From a virus, in IMG/VR virus record IMGVR_UViG_3300023061_000424, positions 1 to 30,180 of that record: 30,180 nt of DNA, one strand, 5' to 3'. A model generated the notes under the pieces. It was given only the letters and a program-made list of their open reading frames with translations, was not told where the DNA came from and did not search any database. Positions 1-7,093 of the stretch are shown in pieces. Numbering within the stretch: the first letter of the stretch is position 1; each line of letters begins with the position of its first letter. The translations under genes were made by a program, and so were the position numbers.

Positions 1-374
1 AATACAGTCGCATTAGCTACTGCTGAAAGTTCGTAAATATCATAACTATTACAATCAATAGCTGCGGTTGCATCATCTGTAGTTGTAACTAATCTTTGTG
101 TTATTCTTTTGTTTGTCAGCGTTTCTGTATCGGATATAAAAGATAAATTACTATCTTCAATAGCTTTTGACGTTACAAATTTAGCGTCGTCTGTGCCTGT
201 GTTTATTTCAGTCCCAGTTGCTTTTACTGGTACAGTCACACTAGATTTTAAATTAGCTACTGTTATTTTTTTAGTTATTGGAGTTCCGACAACATCATCA
301 ACGATAGCCAAAATATCGGCATCATCTGGTGTCGCTGCTAGAGCGTCCAACTCGGAAATTTTAAAATCACCCAT
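1..374 (-). CDS. Tail fibre/tail structural protein, N-terminal part (partial)
   Basis: The reading frame starts with ATG at 374 and is still open at the window edge, giving the first 124 residues. Its opening pattern (KISELDALAATPDDADILAI, then a KKITVANL segment) is the short N-terminal motif common in phage fibre and tail structural proteins. It is followed by NTGTDDAKFVTSKAIEDS and SDTETLTNKRI, also typical of such fibres. The leader has no Shine-Dalgarno site, only A-rich sequence ending in ATATATG. It lies directly downstream of an HNH endonuclease gene (10 bp gap), as the last visible gene of the transcript that starts near 1862. The role in host contact is inferred from the family pattern; the receptor-binding end is outside the window. 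Confidence 0.7.
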   Translation of the reverse strand, partial: MGDFKISELDALAATPDDADILAIVDDVVGTPITKKITVANLKSSVTVPVKATGTEINTGTDDAKFVTSKAIEDSNLSFISDTETLTNKRITQRLVTTTDDATAAIDCNSYDIYELSAVANATV

Positions 375-383
375 ATATTTAGT

Positions 384-965
384 TTAATTAATTATTTTTG
401 TTAATGCTTTTTCAATAGACCAATTATAATTTACCAATCTCATTCCCAATGTACTTCTTTTAAGCCCTGTCTGTTTTGCCCACTCACTGATTGTTTTTGC
501 TATGCCATTGAAAGTAATATGTAAAGCTTCTTCGATATTTTTAGTATTATTTGCTTGTTCTTTTTTTGTCGCCCATCTACAATTTCTTAGACAATAATTA
601 CCATTATTATCAATTCTATCTAATGTTAAACCGTCTTTACATGTCATTGCCATATCATCAAAAAAATTCTTAAAAGTATTCCATCTTTTACAGACTGTAA
701 TGCCTCTACCTCCATATCTACAAAATCCTTTAGCACTAGGATTATTACAACGACTAAGCATATTCGACCATACTCGATAAATATGAGACTGATATAATTT
801 TTTATCGTAAACTTGTCCATTTTTATATCTATGTTTATTGCCTAATATAGAACAGGACCTGCAATATCCTGTATTCTTACCAGTTTTAATTAAAAAAATC
901 ATACTATGAGATACCTTTCTTATCTTTTTACAAAGAGGGCATTTTATTTCAATTTTATCTGCCAT
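384..965 (-). CDS. HNH homing endonuclease with zinc ribbon and C-terminal helix-turn-helix
   Basis: This 193-residue protein probably cuts phage DNA at a specific site to promote its own spread. An N-terminal zinc ribbon has Cys at 9, 12, 35 and 38. The core matches phage HNH enzymes: YGGRGITVC near 84-92, then LDRIDNNGNY at 115-124 and NCRWATKKEQANN at 128-140. These carry the conserved Asp/Asn and NCRW signature of this family. The C-terminal part (about 150-190) reads like a NUMOD1-type helix-turn-helix (FNGIAKTISEWAKQTGLKRS). It sits between tRNA-Thr and a tail-fibre gene as a free-standing gene with no visible intron. The start at 965 fits the local AAAAAATATG leader. Confidence 0.88.
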   Translation of the reverse strand: MADKIEIKCPLCKKIRKVSHSMIFLIKTGKNTGYCRSCSILGNKHRYKNGQVYDKKLYQSHIYRVWSNMLSRCNNPSAKGFCRYGGRGITVCKRWNTFKNFFDDMAMTCKDGLTLDRIDNNGNYCLRNCRWATKKEQANNTKNIEEALHITFNGIAKTISEWAKQTGLKRSTLGMRLVNYNWSIEKALTKIIN

Positions 966-998
966 ATTTTTTAGTTAATTTAATTATTATTTAATTTG

Positions 999-1071
999 AG
1001 CTAGAGAAAGGACTTGAACCCTTAACCATCGGTTTACAAAACCGGTGCTCTACCAATTGAGCTACTCTAGC
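999..1071 (-). tRNA. tRNA-Thr (anticodon UGU)
   Basis: A full cloverleaf can be folded on the minus strand. The acceptor stem is GCTAGAG/CTCTAGC, the D arm is GCTC-AATTGGTA-GAGC, and the anticodon loop is TTTGTAA, giving UGU. The T arm is AAGGG-TTCAAGT-CCTTT with one G-U pair. The anticodon stem has one C-A mismatch at its outer pair (27-43). The discriminator base is T and no CCA tail is encoded. It lies just downstream of a terminator-like hairpin and upstream of the HNH gene. UGU reads ACA, a codon likely common in this AT-rich genome, so a translation-supply role is plausible. Confidence 0.93.
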
Positions 1072-1132
1072 TTTGTTTAAAATTAATTCATTTCACTTTT
1101 ATGTTAAAAATAATACAAAAACGAAATGAAAG

Positions 1133-1163
1133 GTGGGGGAGTTTGTTTTAGCAGTTCCCCCAC
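1133..1163 (-). terminator. Terminator-like hairpin after the small-gene cassette
   Basis: GTGGGGGA at 1133-1140 pairs perfectly with TCCCCCAC at 1156-1163 around a 15-nt loop. On the minus strand the stem is followed by CTTTCATTTCGTTTTTG, a broken T-rich tract, so it could act as an intrinsic terminator between the membrane peptide gene and tRNA-Thr. An alternative, mutually exclusive pairing of AGCAG with CTGCT (1151-1170) uses part of the same sequence. Confidence 0.6.
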
Positions 1164-1170
1164 TCTGCTT

Positions 1171-1257
1171 TTAGTTTCTATGCTTGTGTTGTGCCCTTAA
1201 AAAAGACACCAATGCAATTACAATCAGAATAGATATAAAAATAAGAATTGCTTTCAT
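1171..1257 (-). CDS. 28-residue single-span membrane peptide
   Basis: A very small gene. It encodes Met-Lys, then about 20 hydrophobic residues (AILIFISILIVIALVSF), then a short basic tail (LRAQHKHRN), as in a single-pass membrane peptide with a charged end. A strong AGGAGG at 1265-1270 lies 7 nt before the ATG at 1257, which decides the start over the in-frame ATG at 1263 (only 1 nt away). The ribosome site lies inside the last codons of the upstream zinc-ribbon gene, so translation is probably coupled. The function is unknown; small toxic or lysis-regulating peptides look like this, but nothing proves it. Confidence 0.62.
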   Translation of the reverse strand: MKAILIFISILIVIALVSFLRAQHKHRN

Positions 1258-1259
1258 TT

Positions 1260-1517
1260 TCATACCTCCTTTAAGTATTTCTTGATTTCCTTATGACAAT
1301 TTGTCATTGTCATCTCAACTCCGTAGAAAGGACATTTTTTGTTCCAACAGGCAAACCTGATGACTTCTTTTCCTTTGCCATAGGCGTGAACTGTCGTTAT
1401 AACATGACATCTATGGCAAGGTATTTTGGCGTTTTTCATAAAGAACTCAAGATCTCTTTTCTTGTACTGAGCTACTCTGTGAATGTATGCTATCTGTTTT
1501 CTTCGTTTTCTACCCAT
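1260..1517 (-). CDS. Small zinc-ribbon protein (85 aa), unknown function
   Basis: The N-terminus is very basic (MGRKRRKQ). Two cysteine pairs follow: CHRC near residues 34-37 and C-x5-C (CWNKKC) near 57-62, spaced as a zinc ribbon. A nucleic-acid-binding role is plausible but not shown. GGGGAGGT at 1525-1532 sits 8 nt before the ATG and overlaps the final codons of the upstream gene. It is the middle gene of a three-gene cassette with strong ribosome sites, unlike most of the window. Confidence 0.7.
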   Translation of the reverse strand: MGRKRRKQIAYIHRVAQYKKRDLEFFMKNAKIPCHRCHVITTVHAYGKGKEVIRFACWNKKCPFYGVEMTMTNCHKEIKKYLKEV

Positions 1518-1522
1518 AACCT

Positions 1523-1726
1523 TTACCTCCCCATTTTAATTGCTGTTGTTTTACCAGTCGCTTGACAGATGACCATTACTTGTTTGAGCTTTTTAGTTCT
1601 CTTTGCCCAAAGGATTTGAGCAATGTCATCTGACTTCATTGCAGATTTTAACATATCGCTTGGTATAGGTAATGCTTCGCAATATTCTTCACAACCCTCG
1701 CACTGTATAAACAATTTCTGTCCCAT
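1523..1726 (-). CDS. Small cysteine-rich protein (67 aa), unknown function
   Basis: I place the start at the ATG at 1726 rather than the upstream in-frame GTG at 1735. AGGAGG occupies 1735-1740, exactly 8 nt before this ATG. The protein opens MGQKLFIQCEGCEEYCEA, with three closely spaced Cys suggesting half of a metal site, followed by a helical middle and a basic end. I do not recognise a family. It is the first gene after the promoter at 1863-1883, with a leader of roughly 135 nt, and its stop overlaps the ribosome site of the next gene. Confidence 0.65.
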   Translation of the reverse strand: MGQKLFIQCEGCEEYCEALPIPSDMLKSAMKSDDIAQILWAKRTKKLKQVMVICQATGKTTAIKMGR

Positions 1727-1734
1727 AACACTCA

Positions 1735-1740
1735 CCTCCT
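1735..1740 (-). promoter_or_regulatory. Strong Shine-Dalgarno AGGAGG deciding the start at 1726
   Basis: AGGAGG followed by TGAGTGTT and ATG. The 8-nt spacing favours the ATG at 1726; the GTG at 1735 would overlap the ribosome site itself. Comparable sites precede 1517 (1525-1532) and 1257 (1265-1270), while nearly all other genes in the window lack one. Confidence 0.85.
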
Positions 1741-1862
1741 GGTTTTATTCTGGCTATCTATATAAAAGAACTAACTAATATTGTATAAAAAAAAGACAAA
1801 ATACGCCCATATAGGACATTATATTTTATCTTCATAATCTAAAAGATGAACTTCATCTAATT

Positions 1863-1883
1863 GTATATATTATAGCACAAGTA
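1863..1883 (-). promoter_or_regulatory. Extended -10 promoter (TACTTGTGnTATAAT family)
   Basis: The minus strand reads TACTTGTGCTATAATATATA. TATAAT is at 1869-1874, preceded by TGTG one base upstream, the TRTGn extended -10 known from Gram-positive sigma-A promoters. No TTGACA-like -35 lies at the right distance. The same 14-20 bp block recurs at 17301-17314, 25873-25887 and, with one change in the -10, inside a gene at 10643-10657. It would start RNA near 1862 for the small-gene cassette and perhaps tRNA-Thr and the fibre gene. Confidence 0.72.
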
Positions 1884-1895
1884 TGTAGGATAATG

Positions 1896-2891
1896 CTATT
1901 TTTGTTTTTTTTCTGTCAATTTGAGTTGAGCTAGCTGTTGATCTGTCCAACCTGGCACGGGCCAGAACTTTTCAATCAAAAAACTAACTGGGTGAATCTG
2001 CTTATCCCACTTATTATTCCAGAATAAATCCTTAACTCTTTCTTTGGTCTTTTTTACATCTCTACCAGACTGTGGATATGGAAAACTAAAATCTCCTCCC
2101 TGAGTCCTAAAACAGTGGCTGTAATGCGTAGAATGATTTATTAGAACTCTTCCACCTGATAACCAGAATTTACAAGCAACGGTTAAACCTTGATGGCCCC
2201 AGCTACCTAAACTTTCATCGTCTATATCAAGAGAAAAATACTTCTCACGGGTGCACATGAAAAAACTACCTTGTAACGACATCGACTCCGTTATTCCTTT
2301 TTCTGCTTTATCTTTTATGTACTGTGGTCTATGTTTCCAGTCTTCAAAATATTGAAAATGTGGAGTAGCGTCAAAACAGTAAGATGTAGAATGCACACCA
2401 TGCCTAGACTTCCACACAATTTCCTTTCTTAATTTATTTGATTTACCACAATTAGGACATACTGTTGGCGAGGGTCCCTGATACTTAGACCACCCACAAT
2501 AATTGTGATAACAGCGCCAATTAAAAACATGGAGATTATTCATCACTGGTACCATAACTACGTTATCTCCAGTCTTTTCAAATGCTTCTAACATCTTACG
2601 ATCGAATCCCTGGTCGAAGGCACAGTGCGCATCACATTTTATTATATATTTTGCCGAAGAAAGACGTGCACACATTTTAGTAATTGCTCTTTGTCCGATA
2701 GCTTCGGGTACATAAACTATAGTTACATCAGGATGGTCATTTATAACTGGGTCAGCCAATTTTCCGTCGAGACCTATAATTATTTCAGTTTCAGCCTCTT
2801 TGTGCTGGAGAATGTCTTCTACGGTGCGAGCAAGCCATTCTTCATTCCGGGCCGGTATGCAGATCGAAATTTGATACTTTTTCTTACTCAT
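1896..2891 (-). CDS. Family 2-like glycosyltransferase with inserted Cys cluster (331 aa)
   Basis: The start reads ISICIPARNEEWLARTVEDI, the nucleotide-sugar-binding strand and helix of GT-A family 2 enzymes. IIIGLDGK follows near 37-44, and the acidic metal-binding strand is IIKCDAHC near 83-90, with Asp87 and His89 in place of a plain DxD. It should move a sugar from a nucleotide donor to an unknown acceptor in the cytoplasm. An unusual insert has Cys at 127, 132, 145 and 148 (CxxC near the end), probably a zinc-binding loop. It is the last visible gene of the sugar/methyl cluster and has an AAAAAATATG leader. The acceptor and sugar cannot be read from the sequence. Confidence 0.83.
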   Translation of the reverse strand: MSKKKYQISICIPARNEEWLARTVEDILQHKEAETEIIIGLDGKLADPVINDHPDVTIVYVPEAIGQRAITKMCARLSSAKYIIKCDAHCAFDQGFDRKMLEAFEKTGDNVVMVPVMNNLHVFNWRCYHNYCGWSKYQGPSPTVCPNCGKSNKLRKEIVWKSRHGVHSTSYCFDATPHFQYFEDWKHRPQYIKDKAEKGITESMSLQGSFFMCTREKYFSLDIDDESLGSWGHQGLTVACKFWLSGGRVLINHSTHYSHCFRTQGGDFSFPYPQSGRDVKKTKERVKDLFWNNKWDKQIHPVSFLIEKFWPVPGWTDQQLAQLKLTEKKQK

Positions 2892-2906
2892 ATTTTTTAT
2901 TTTATA

Positions 2907-3674
2907 TTATATATTAGCATGATATATTAGTTCTGCTTGGGTTCTTGCAAAAACAGCATCTTTAAAATTTGTAAAATATCCCAAATGTATTTGTTTTTTA
3001 TCATAACTTAACCAAGCTCGCCATTTTTTATCTCGTTTATACCAAGAAACTCCTGCTATTCCTGATTTATTATTTGGTCTTATCATCCCCCTGTGTGTAG
3101 CTGATATTTTTTCTTTTGATTCTTTTGTCCATTCGTGTTGTAAATTATTAATTCTTTTTATTCTTTCCTTTTTTGTCATATTATCCCATACCTTTTTGCC
3201 ACTTTTACTCATATTCTTTTTAGTAATATCACTTGCCTTTTTCCCTTTCAATGCTAATGATATTTTAATTCCTGCTTTTTTCCTTATTTCAGGATTTCTA
3301 TTTTTCAATGCTATTTTAATTTTTCTAATACTTTCTTTTTTATGTTTGAATCCTTTTTCTCGTCCATCCCCTCCATTCGTTTCATTAGTTAATAATAAGT
3401 TTTTAGATTTAAAATGATTAATCCAATATTTTTCTTTCTTTTGCCATTCTGAATTATCTATTTTTTCTAAAATAATTAATTTAGGTTTCAAACCTTTTGC
3501 TAATAATTTCTTTATCCAACGAGTTTTATGACTATTAGAATTTAACTCATATTTAATATGACGCATAAACCTAGCATCCAAATCAATAGTTTTTCCAACA
3601 TATCTTATTTTTTTAATTATCGGACATTCAAGTCCATAAATATAACAATCTTCTACTTTACATATTTTCTTCAT
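2907..3674 (-). CDS. GIY-YIG homing endonuclease with C-terminal AP2-like domain
   Basis: A 255-residue endonuclease. The GIY-YIG core starts with YIYGL at 11-15 and RYVGKT at 24-29, followed by Arg35/His39 in DLDARFMRHI as expected. Lys-rich NUMOD3-like segments fill about 110-190 (KHKKESIRKIKIALK and similar). The last part (about 203-255) reads SGIAGVSWYKRDKKWRAW and then IHLGYFTNFKDA, an AP2-type DNA-binding domain. These parts suggest site-specific DNA cutting to spread the gene. It stands between two glycosyltransferase-type genes, 15 bp from one and 5 bp from the other, with no sign that either is broken. Confidence 0.88.
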   Translation of the reverse strand: MKKICKVEDCYIYGLECPIIKKIRYVGKTIDLDARFMRHIKYELNSNSHKTRWIKKLLAKGLKPKLIILEKIDNSEWQKKEKYWINHFKSKNLLLTNETNGGDGREKGFKHKKESIRKIKIALKNRNPEIRKKAGIKISLALKGKKASDITKKNMSKSGKKVWDNMTKKERIKRINNLQHEWTKESKEKISATHRGMIRPNNKSGIAGVSWYKRDKKWRAWLSYDKKQIHLGYFTNFKDAVFARTQAELIYHANI

Positions 3675-3679
3675 ATATT

Positions 3680-4411
3680 TTATTTTTTATCTAAGTCAAA
3701 CAACTTACGCAAATCCCATCCAGGAACGTCTTTCACTGGTCGCTCTTCCCATCCAGTTGGTTTGTGCTTAAACGACTCAAGTGTAATCTTTGGTGAAGAG
3801 AATGTCCTTCCATGTCTAATGTCTATATTTGGTAATTCAGAATGCCAGACTTCACTCACATCATCTGAAAATCCTCCACGTCTTTTCGACTTCCGTGCTG
3901 GCTCGTAGCCCCATTTGCGTGCCCATCGAGGCTCTCTACTTCTTATTTTATCAAGTCCCCACTCTTTTATTTTAACTTGTCTTTTATAATAATGGTTTAA
4001 CGCAAACTCCCTATTTGCACACATGCAAGAAAGAGGTAACATACCATCATATCTAATAGCAATATCATCGCCACCATAACGCCAACGCCAAACATTAGAA
4101 TTATAATAAAAAACATTATCTTTGGGTGGCACGAACGAAAAATTTTCTACAGAATATAGAACGTCATGTTCCGCCATGTAAATATAATTTGCAGTACTTT
4201 TTTCTAGAGCCAAAACAATCTGATCGACCATAGTTGGGTATGAACGAAAACGATTTTTTAGCACGTAATTCTTTCCGAAATCCAATGGTTTTAAAGACGT
4301 AGATATAATCTCTCCTTTAAAAGCTTTTTTAAGTTGTTCTCGGCAAACCTTTATTATTGGATGATCCTCGAGACGAGAATCTGTATAATATATCACACCA
4401 ACTTTACTCAT
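3680..4411 (-). CDS. Glycosyltransferase-like protein, paralogue of 6424-7089 (243 aa)
   Basis: It starts with GVIYYTDSRL and carries an acidic centre, YIYMAEHDVLY (about 98-108), resembling the metal-binding strand of GT-A folds. The following FVPPKDNVFYYNSNVWRW lines up with FTPPVDNKIYYYDNLW in the product of 6424-7089, so the two are diverged copies. The C-terminal part is rich in Arg and Trp. I see no named family with certainty; sugar transfer is inferred from the fold-like pattern and its place in the cluster. The neighbours on both sides are GIY-YIG endonucleases. Confidence 0.62.
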   Translation of the reverse strand: MSKVGVIYYTDSRLEDHPIIKVCREQLKKAFKGEIISTSLKPLDFGKNYVLKNRFRSYPTMVDQIVLALEKSTANYIYMAEHDVLYSVENFSFVPPKDNVFYYNSNVWRWRYGGDDIAIRYDGMLPLSCMCANREFALNHYYKRQVKIKEWGLDKIRSREPRWARKWGYEPARKSKRRGGFSDDVSEVWHSELPNIDIRHGRTFSSPKITLESFKHKPTGWEERPVKDVPGWDLRKLFDLDKK

Positions 4412-4418
4412 ATTATTT

Positions 4419-5294
4419 TTACTTTAATTTTTTATTCCACGATATATTACCTTTTTTAAATTCAGTATTTGGTGAAGAATGCTTTCCTTTTCTTGCCTCA
4501 CTTAATTTTCTTTTACATTCTTCAGAACGATGTTTACCTTTATTTGCTATACTTATTTTTCTTTTTGATTCCTCGGAAAGCTTGAGACCCTTATGAGATT
4601 TACTCATTTTTTTTCTTATATCTTCAGAAAGTATTATTCCTTTTCTATTAGAAATTCTTCCCTTACTGGATTTACTTATTTTTTCTCTAGTCTCTTTAGA
4701 TATAATTCTACCTAAATTATTTTTACTAATTTTTTTTCTTGTCTCTTCACTAACAATTCTCCCTTTACTTGCCTCACCTATTTTTCTCTTATGTTCTTCC
4801 GTAAATTTTATACCCTTACGACTTTCTGACATTTTTTTTCTTGTCTCTATAGATGCTTTTTTACCCTTATTTTTTCCAATATTATTAATTCTAATTTTCA
4901 TTTTAGTTTCTTCTGTATGATGTTTACCAGTCCACCTTCCTTTACTTTTTAAACCAATCTTTATTTTTGTTTCTTCCGAATGCATTCTACCTAGTGTTGA
5001 ACCAGCAGTTAAACATATATTATAAATATTTTCTCTTCCATATCTAATCATTAGAGCATCAATAGTAAGTTGTTCATAAAATATTAAATCTTTTATTTTA
5101 CATTCTAAATATTTTTCAAAAGAAAAATTATCTTTTCCGTCTTTATTCCATGCTCCCTGTAAATGAACATTACAATGAATATTTTTATTTAATGCCCTGA
5201 TATGTTCATAAAATCTTTTTTCAATATTAACAGCCGAACCAATATAAATTTTATTATTAATTAAATTTTTAATTATATATATTCCAGACTTCAT
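4419..5294 (-). CDS. GIY-YIG homing endonuclease with tandem NUMOD3 motifs
   Basis: A 291-residue protein. The catalytic GIY-YIG domain is in the first 90 residues: GIYIIKN at 4-10, KIYIGSA near 15-21, KRFYEHI near 26-32, and the later WNKDGKDNFSFE. The rest is an array of about eight NUMOD3 DNA-contact motifs of the type SEETKxKIxxxxKGR, giving a very Lys/Ser-rich tail that ends SPNTEFKKGNISWNKKLK. Such arrays track along the DNA target. The gene stands alone in the glycosyltransferase cluster, downstream of a methyltransferase gene. The start at 5294 lacks the usual AATATG leader (it reads GTGAATTATG). Confidence 0.92.
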   Translation of the reverse strand: MKSGIYIIKNLINNKIYIGSAVNIEKRFYEHIRALNKNIHCNVHLQGAWNKDGKDNFSFEKYLECKIKDLIFYEQLTIDALMIRYGRENIYNICLTAGSTLGRMHSEETKIKIGLKSKGRWTGKHHTEETKMKIRINNIGKNKGKKASIETRKKMSESRKGIKFTEEHKRKIGEASKGRIVSEETRKKISKNNLGRIISKETREKISKSSKGRISNRKGIILSEDIRKKMSKSHKGLKLSEESKRKISIANKGKHRSEECKRKLSEARKGKHSSPNTEFKKGNISWNKKLK

Positions 5295-5311
5295 AATTCA
5301 CTGGTTATTTT

Positions 5312-5911
5312 TTATTCTTTAATCCAAAACCAAGAGGCACACTTATCTTTTCCGTCTCCTACAACATAAAAATTCTTAACGCCAAATATCTTAGTACAAA
5401 CATCTACGGCATACTTCACATGACAAGCTCTAATCCAATAAGGATTGTGGCTGTCAATGAAATAATCATGACCAGATATAACTCCACCAACTTTAACCTT
5501 CCTATTCCATTCATAAATATCCTGAATTATGTATGGTATGGAATGATTTCCGTCAATGTAGCAAAAGTCGAGACTGTCATCTGGTATGTCGGCTAACGCC
5601 TCCATCGATGTCTTTCTAATCAAAGTAAAGTCATAGGGGGCTAATTTTTGCCTCGTCATACTCTCTAGTTCTTCGTATGGGAGCTCCTTAGGGTGCTTCC
5701 TATAGTTTTTATAGGTTATATATGGATCGACACCATAAAGCTTTAAACCAGCCTTACAGAGCAATTCTGAATACTCTCCCTTATACACGCCGATTTCAAC
5801 TCCAGTTTTATATCCTCTGTCAACAAAGAACTGAGGTAGGTCATTTCTACTACTATCTTTTATTACTATAGGAGAACCTTTAAATTTTAATCCTTCTTCA
5901 ATTTTATTCAT
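5312..5911 (-). CDS. Class I SAM methyltransferase (Methyltransf_24-like, 199 aa)
   Basis: Motif I is GVEIGVYKGEYS (about 37-48), with an acidic motif II in LYGVDPY (58-64) and a later SLDFCYIDGNHSIPYI strand followed by VKVGGVISGHDY. This order matches the Methyltransf_24 type of class I methyltransferase, often found in sugar or small-molecule O-methylation. It lies inside the glycosyltransferase cluster, 4 bp from the next gene, so methylation of a sugar in a glycan is a reasonable inference. The substrate is unknown. Confidence 0.82.
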   Translation of the reverse strand: MNKIEEGLKFKGSPIVIKDSSRNDLPQFFVDRGYKTGVEIGVYKGEYSELLCKAGLKLYGVDPYITYKNYRKHPKELPYEELESMTRQKLAPYDFTLIRKTSMEALADIPDDSLDFCYIDGNHSIPYIIQDIYEWNRKVKVGGVISGHDYFIDSHNPYWIRACHVKYAVDVCTKIFGVKNFYVVGDGKDKCASWFWIKE

Positions 5912-5915
5912 ATGT

Positions 5916-6422
5916 TTATAATAAATTTATTAAATCATTTTTATTACTAAAGACAACTGTATTCGGATATAGTTTATCGTAATCATATCTATATTTATAT
6001 AGCTCATTTATTGTTGAATAATGATATAATTTATCATTCCTCGGTTCAGAGTCGTGCGCCACTACATAGTCAGCGTTATTAGTCACTCTAGCCATCTCTA
6101 ATATTCTTTGTTCTGCTGGATAGTGGTCAACGAATACTAATCCCCAATATTCAGATATATCAATCTTACTCCAATCTTCAACGAAATTTACTTCATGGAA
6201 GTCTGTAGCATACCTTTTAACTACTTCAAAATAATCTGCTGAGGACTCATATGATACAAGTTTCCTTTTGTTTTCTGCACATATCCAATGTAAAATAGGC
6301 GTAGAATAAAAGCCAGTCCCTAATTCAAGGATTGGTCCTTCTGACATTTGTATCATTTTAATCAATACAGGTATATGAGAACCAGATGCTACTTTAAAAT
6401 TTCTTTGTGTAAATCTTGCCAT
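5916..6422 (-). CDS. Methyltransferase-like protein, paralogue of 8493-9032 (168 aa)
   Basis: The sequence GPILELGTGFYSTPILHW gives a Rossmann-type SAM-binding motif I, RKLVSYESS a second strand, and WGLVFVDHYPAEQR plus YVVAHDSEP later strands. The same elements occur in the same order in the product of 8493-9032 (GPVLELGTGLFSTPFLHW, WGIVFIDHNPGPRR, YVVVHDTDD), so the two are clearly paralogous. A class I methyltransferase role is likely but the acceptor is unknown. The gene follows 6424-7089 with a 1-bp gap. Confidence 0.7.
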   Translation of the reverse strand: MARFTQRNFKVASGSHIPVLIKMIQMSEGPILELGTGFYSTPILHWICAENKRKLVSYESSADYFEVVKRYATDFHEVNFVEDWSKIDISEYWGLVFVDHYPAEQRILEMARVTNNADYVVAHDSEPRNDKLYHYSTINELYKYRYDYDKLYPNTVVFSNKNDLINLL

Positions 6423-6423
6423 A

Positions 6424-7089
6424 TTATTTAAACGGTTTAAAATATTTAGCTTTTAATGTAGCTATATCGCCCCAATAATTAATTTCTTTAATCTTTTCAT
6501 TTATAAAGGTAGTCCTAGAACTAACTCCATCGCCTGTCTTAAAAGAAATCATTGGGTCACCATTAAATAATGCTTCTTCTGGGAAAAACTTTCTAACTGT
6601 TTTATTTTCTTCCTTTCTTGTCATTGGTTCCCAATTATCACCCAAGTCTTTTCCAAACAATGGTTCTAATCTTGAAATCCAATATTCTCTTCCACATATT
6701 TCAGCTCCTTCACAATGACCAGTCTTTTTATAAAATCCATTATGTCTTCTCCACACTATCCATAGATTATCGTAGTAATATATTTTATTATCGACAGGTG
6801 GAGTAAAATTAAAGTAACTTTCTGGATAGATACAATCGGCTTCTGCTGTAATACAGAATTTTGTTTTAGCTGCTTTTAAACCAATTAATAGCTGCCTCCA
6901 TTCGTTACTGTAAGAGACAGGAACTTCACCAACACAGATATTAGTTCCAAGATTAATTTTTTTCCTAGTTATACTTATTATTGGGATGTCACCAGCCTTT
7001 TTTACTAAATCATCTCTTATTAATTGTTCAAATTCTGGATTTTCTGTGCAGGCTGAATAATACAGAATGGTTTTATCTTGATTACTCAT
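6424..7089 (-). CDS. Glycosyltransferase-like protein, paralogue of 3680-4411 (221 aa)
   Basis: It starts with ILYYSACTENPEFEQLIRDD and has KTKFCITAEADCIYPESYF, an acidic strand that could bind a metal and nucleotide sugar. FTPPVDNKIYYYDNLW matches the paralogue at 3680-4411. A Cys/Glu-rich segment (GHCEGAEICGREYW) follows. The overall pattern suggests a GT-A-like fold, but I cannot assign a named family. It is packed between a family 2 glycosyltransferase (4 bp away) and a methyltransferase (1 bp), consistent with one biosynthetic unit. Confidence 0.6.
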   Translation of the reverse strand: MSNQDKTILYYSACTENPEFEQLIRDDLVKKAGDIPIISITRKKINLGTNICVGEVPVSYSNEWRQLLIGLKAAKTKFCITAEADCIYPESYFNFTPPVDNKIYYYDNLWIVWRRHNGFYKKTGHCEGAEICGREYWISRLEPLFGKDLGDNWEPMTRKEENKTVRKFFPEEALFNGDPMISFKTGDGVSSRTTFINEKIKEINYWGDIATLKAKYFKPFK

Positions 7090-7093
7090 AATA

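Noticed and set aside
3196-5000. Plus-strand open frames opposite the GIY-YIG genes
   Set aside because: They are hydrophobic Phe/Leu/Ser-rich shadows of the Lys-rich NUMOD segments on the minus strand, with no start signals.
2907-5294. Group I intron hosting the GIY-YIG genes
   Set aside because: The neighbouring genes are complete with their own starts and stops, and I see no split coding sequence or intron core.
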